A stretch of DNA of 64,000 nucleotides from JAEUMD01 sp050246945 (GTDB lineage: Bacteria > Pseudomonadota > Alphaproteobacteria > Rhizobiales > Hyphomicrobiaceae): NCBI GenBank assembly GCA_050246945.1, contig JBFWVC010000012.1, positions 131,242-195,241 on the forward strand, given 5' to 3'. The position numbers and the translations under genes are program-made. Below, piece by piece: positions 63,841 through 64,000 of this stretch. The number at the start of each line of letters is the position of its first letter. Position 1 is the stretch's first letter. The notes under the pieces are model-generated. The model had not been told where the DNA came from, did no database searches, and worked only from the letters and a program-made list of their open reading frames with translations.

Positions 63841-64000
63841 CTAGTGTGATGATCGAGAAGTCCGCTTCATACCTTTCGGCCGGGTTGCGAGGCGGACTTC
63901 TCGATCCCAATCACACTAGAACTCTGAAATTGCTAGTGTCGTTCAGATCGCGAAATTCGTTCCGAGGTTGCCGCAGAATGTGACGAATTTCGCGATCACG
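63841..64000. repeat. Paired-hairpin intergenic element, family A-like, truncated by window edge
   Basis: Hairpin 1 (63841-63919) has ends CTAGTGTGAT/ATCACACTAG and inner arms GATCGAGAAGTCCGC/GCGGACTTCTCGATC. After a 13-base linker ending TTG, a second hairpin begins CTAGTGTCG with inner arms GATCGCGAAATTCGT/ACGAATTTCGCGATC and is cut by the window end. Same plan as 498-661 (two hairpins, TTGCTAGTG junction) but unrelated stem sequences. Confidence 0.85.

Overview
The window looks like a chromosomal segment of an alphaproteobacterium of the order Hyphomicrobiales (Rhizobiales). Hyphomicrobiaceae or a relative is plausible, but I cannot place it to genus. The evidence is the gene set and order: purD/xseA/DUF2093 beside a lipid A block, ubiA-rsmE-gshA, hisS-hisZ-short hisG, and the cell-cycle regulators ctrA and sciP (DUF1153) with a FliJ-like gene. 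Coding DNA is GC-rich (a hand-counted uvrB line is about 63% G+C), and almost all of it is ordinary chromosomal housekeeping.

Layout. 0-9.3 kb: the 5' end of purD, divergent xseA, DUF2093, then lipid A/Kdo functions (lpxK, a fused DUF374-waaA gene, a Cys-based phosphatase, an MsbA-type exporter, DUF4170). 9.6-15.9 kb: ubiA, rsmE, a low-complexity secreted or anchored protein, gshA and a small Cys-rich secreted protein. 15.9-26.7 kb: a 2-hydroxy-acid oxidation region with lutC-lutB and lutA on the minus strand, a cytochrome c, a LysR regulator, and glcDEF on the plus strand. 26.8-30.5 kb: a Pnkp-like phosphatase with a degenerate kinase domain and a JmjC-like/BioF2-like gene pair. 30.7-34.7 kb: hisS, hisZ, hisG and a GYD protein. 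34.8-38.7 kb: tRNA-Arg, a CBS protein, tRNA-Met, a methyltransferase and mnmA. 39.6-42.7 kb: sciP, a lipoprotein, a FliJ-like gene and ctrA. 42.7-51.3 kb: membrane, envelope and small secreted proteins, a metallo-beta-lactamase-fold hydrolase and an M42 peptidase. 51.5-57.6 kb: uvrB, a lower-GC ParA-like/partner gene pair, a CsbD gene, and two decayed fragments resembling the uvrB 5' end. 57.6-64 kb: small hypotheticals, a CBS protein, an SDR, three small membrane proteins and aspartate aminotransferase.

Two features stand out. First, the intergenic DNA carries at least four families of palindromic elements. One is a 164-bp paired-hairpin unit present twice with only three differences. Another is a composite 140-bp unit, and a third paired hairpin at the right edge has the same CTAGTG-type ends but different stem sequences. 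Second, a two-gene cassette (54.5-56.4 kb) encodes a membrane-anchored ParA-type ATPase and a helical partner. The two genes overlap by GTGA, are poorer in G+C than their neighbours, and lie between uvrB and a duplicated fragment of the uvrB 5' end. This cassette is the best candidate here for an undescribed system; its function is unknown to me.

How the genes work together: lpxK, waaA, MsbA and DUF4170 serve lipid A maturation and export. LutABC, GlcDEF, the cytochrome c and the LysR protein plausibly form one lactate/glycolate oxidation unit feeding the respiratory chain. CtrA and SciP are an activator/antagonist pair, and a CtrA-box-like site (TTAG-N7-TTAA) lies just upstream of sciP. All functional calls rest on reading motifs and family resemblance by eye; no search was run.
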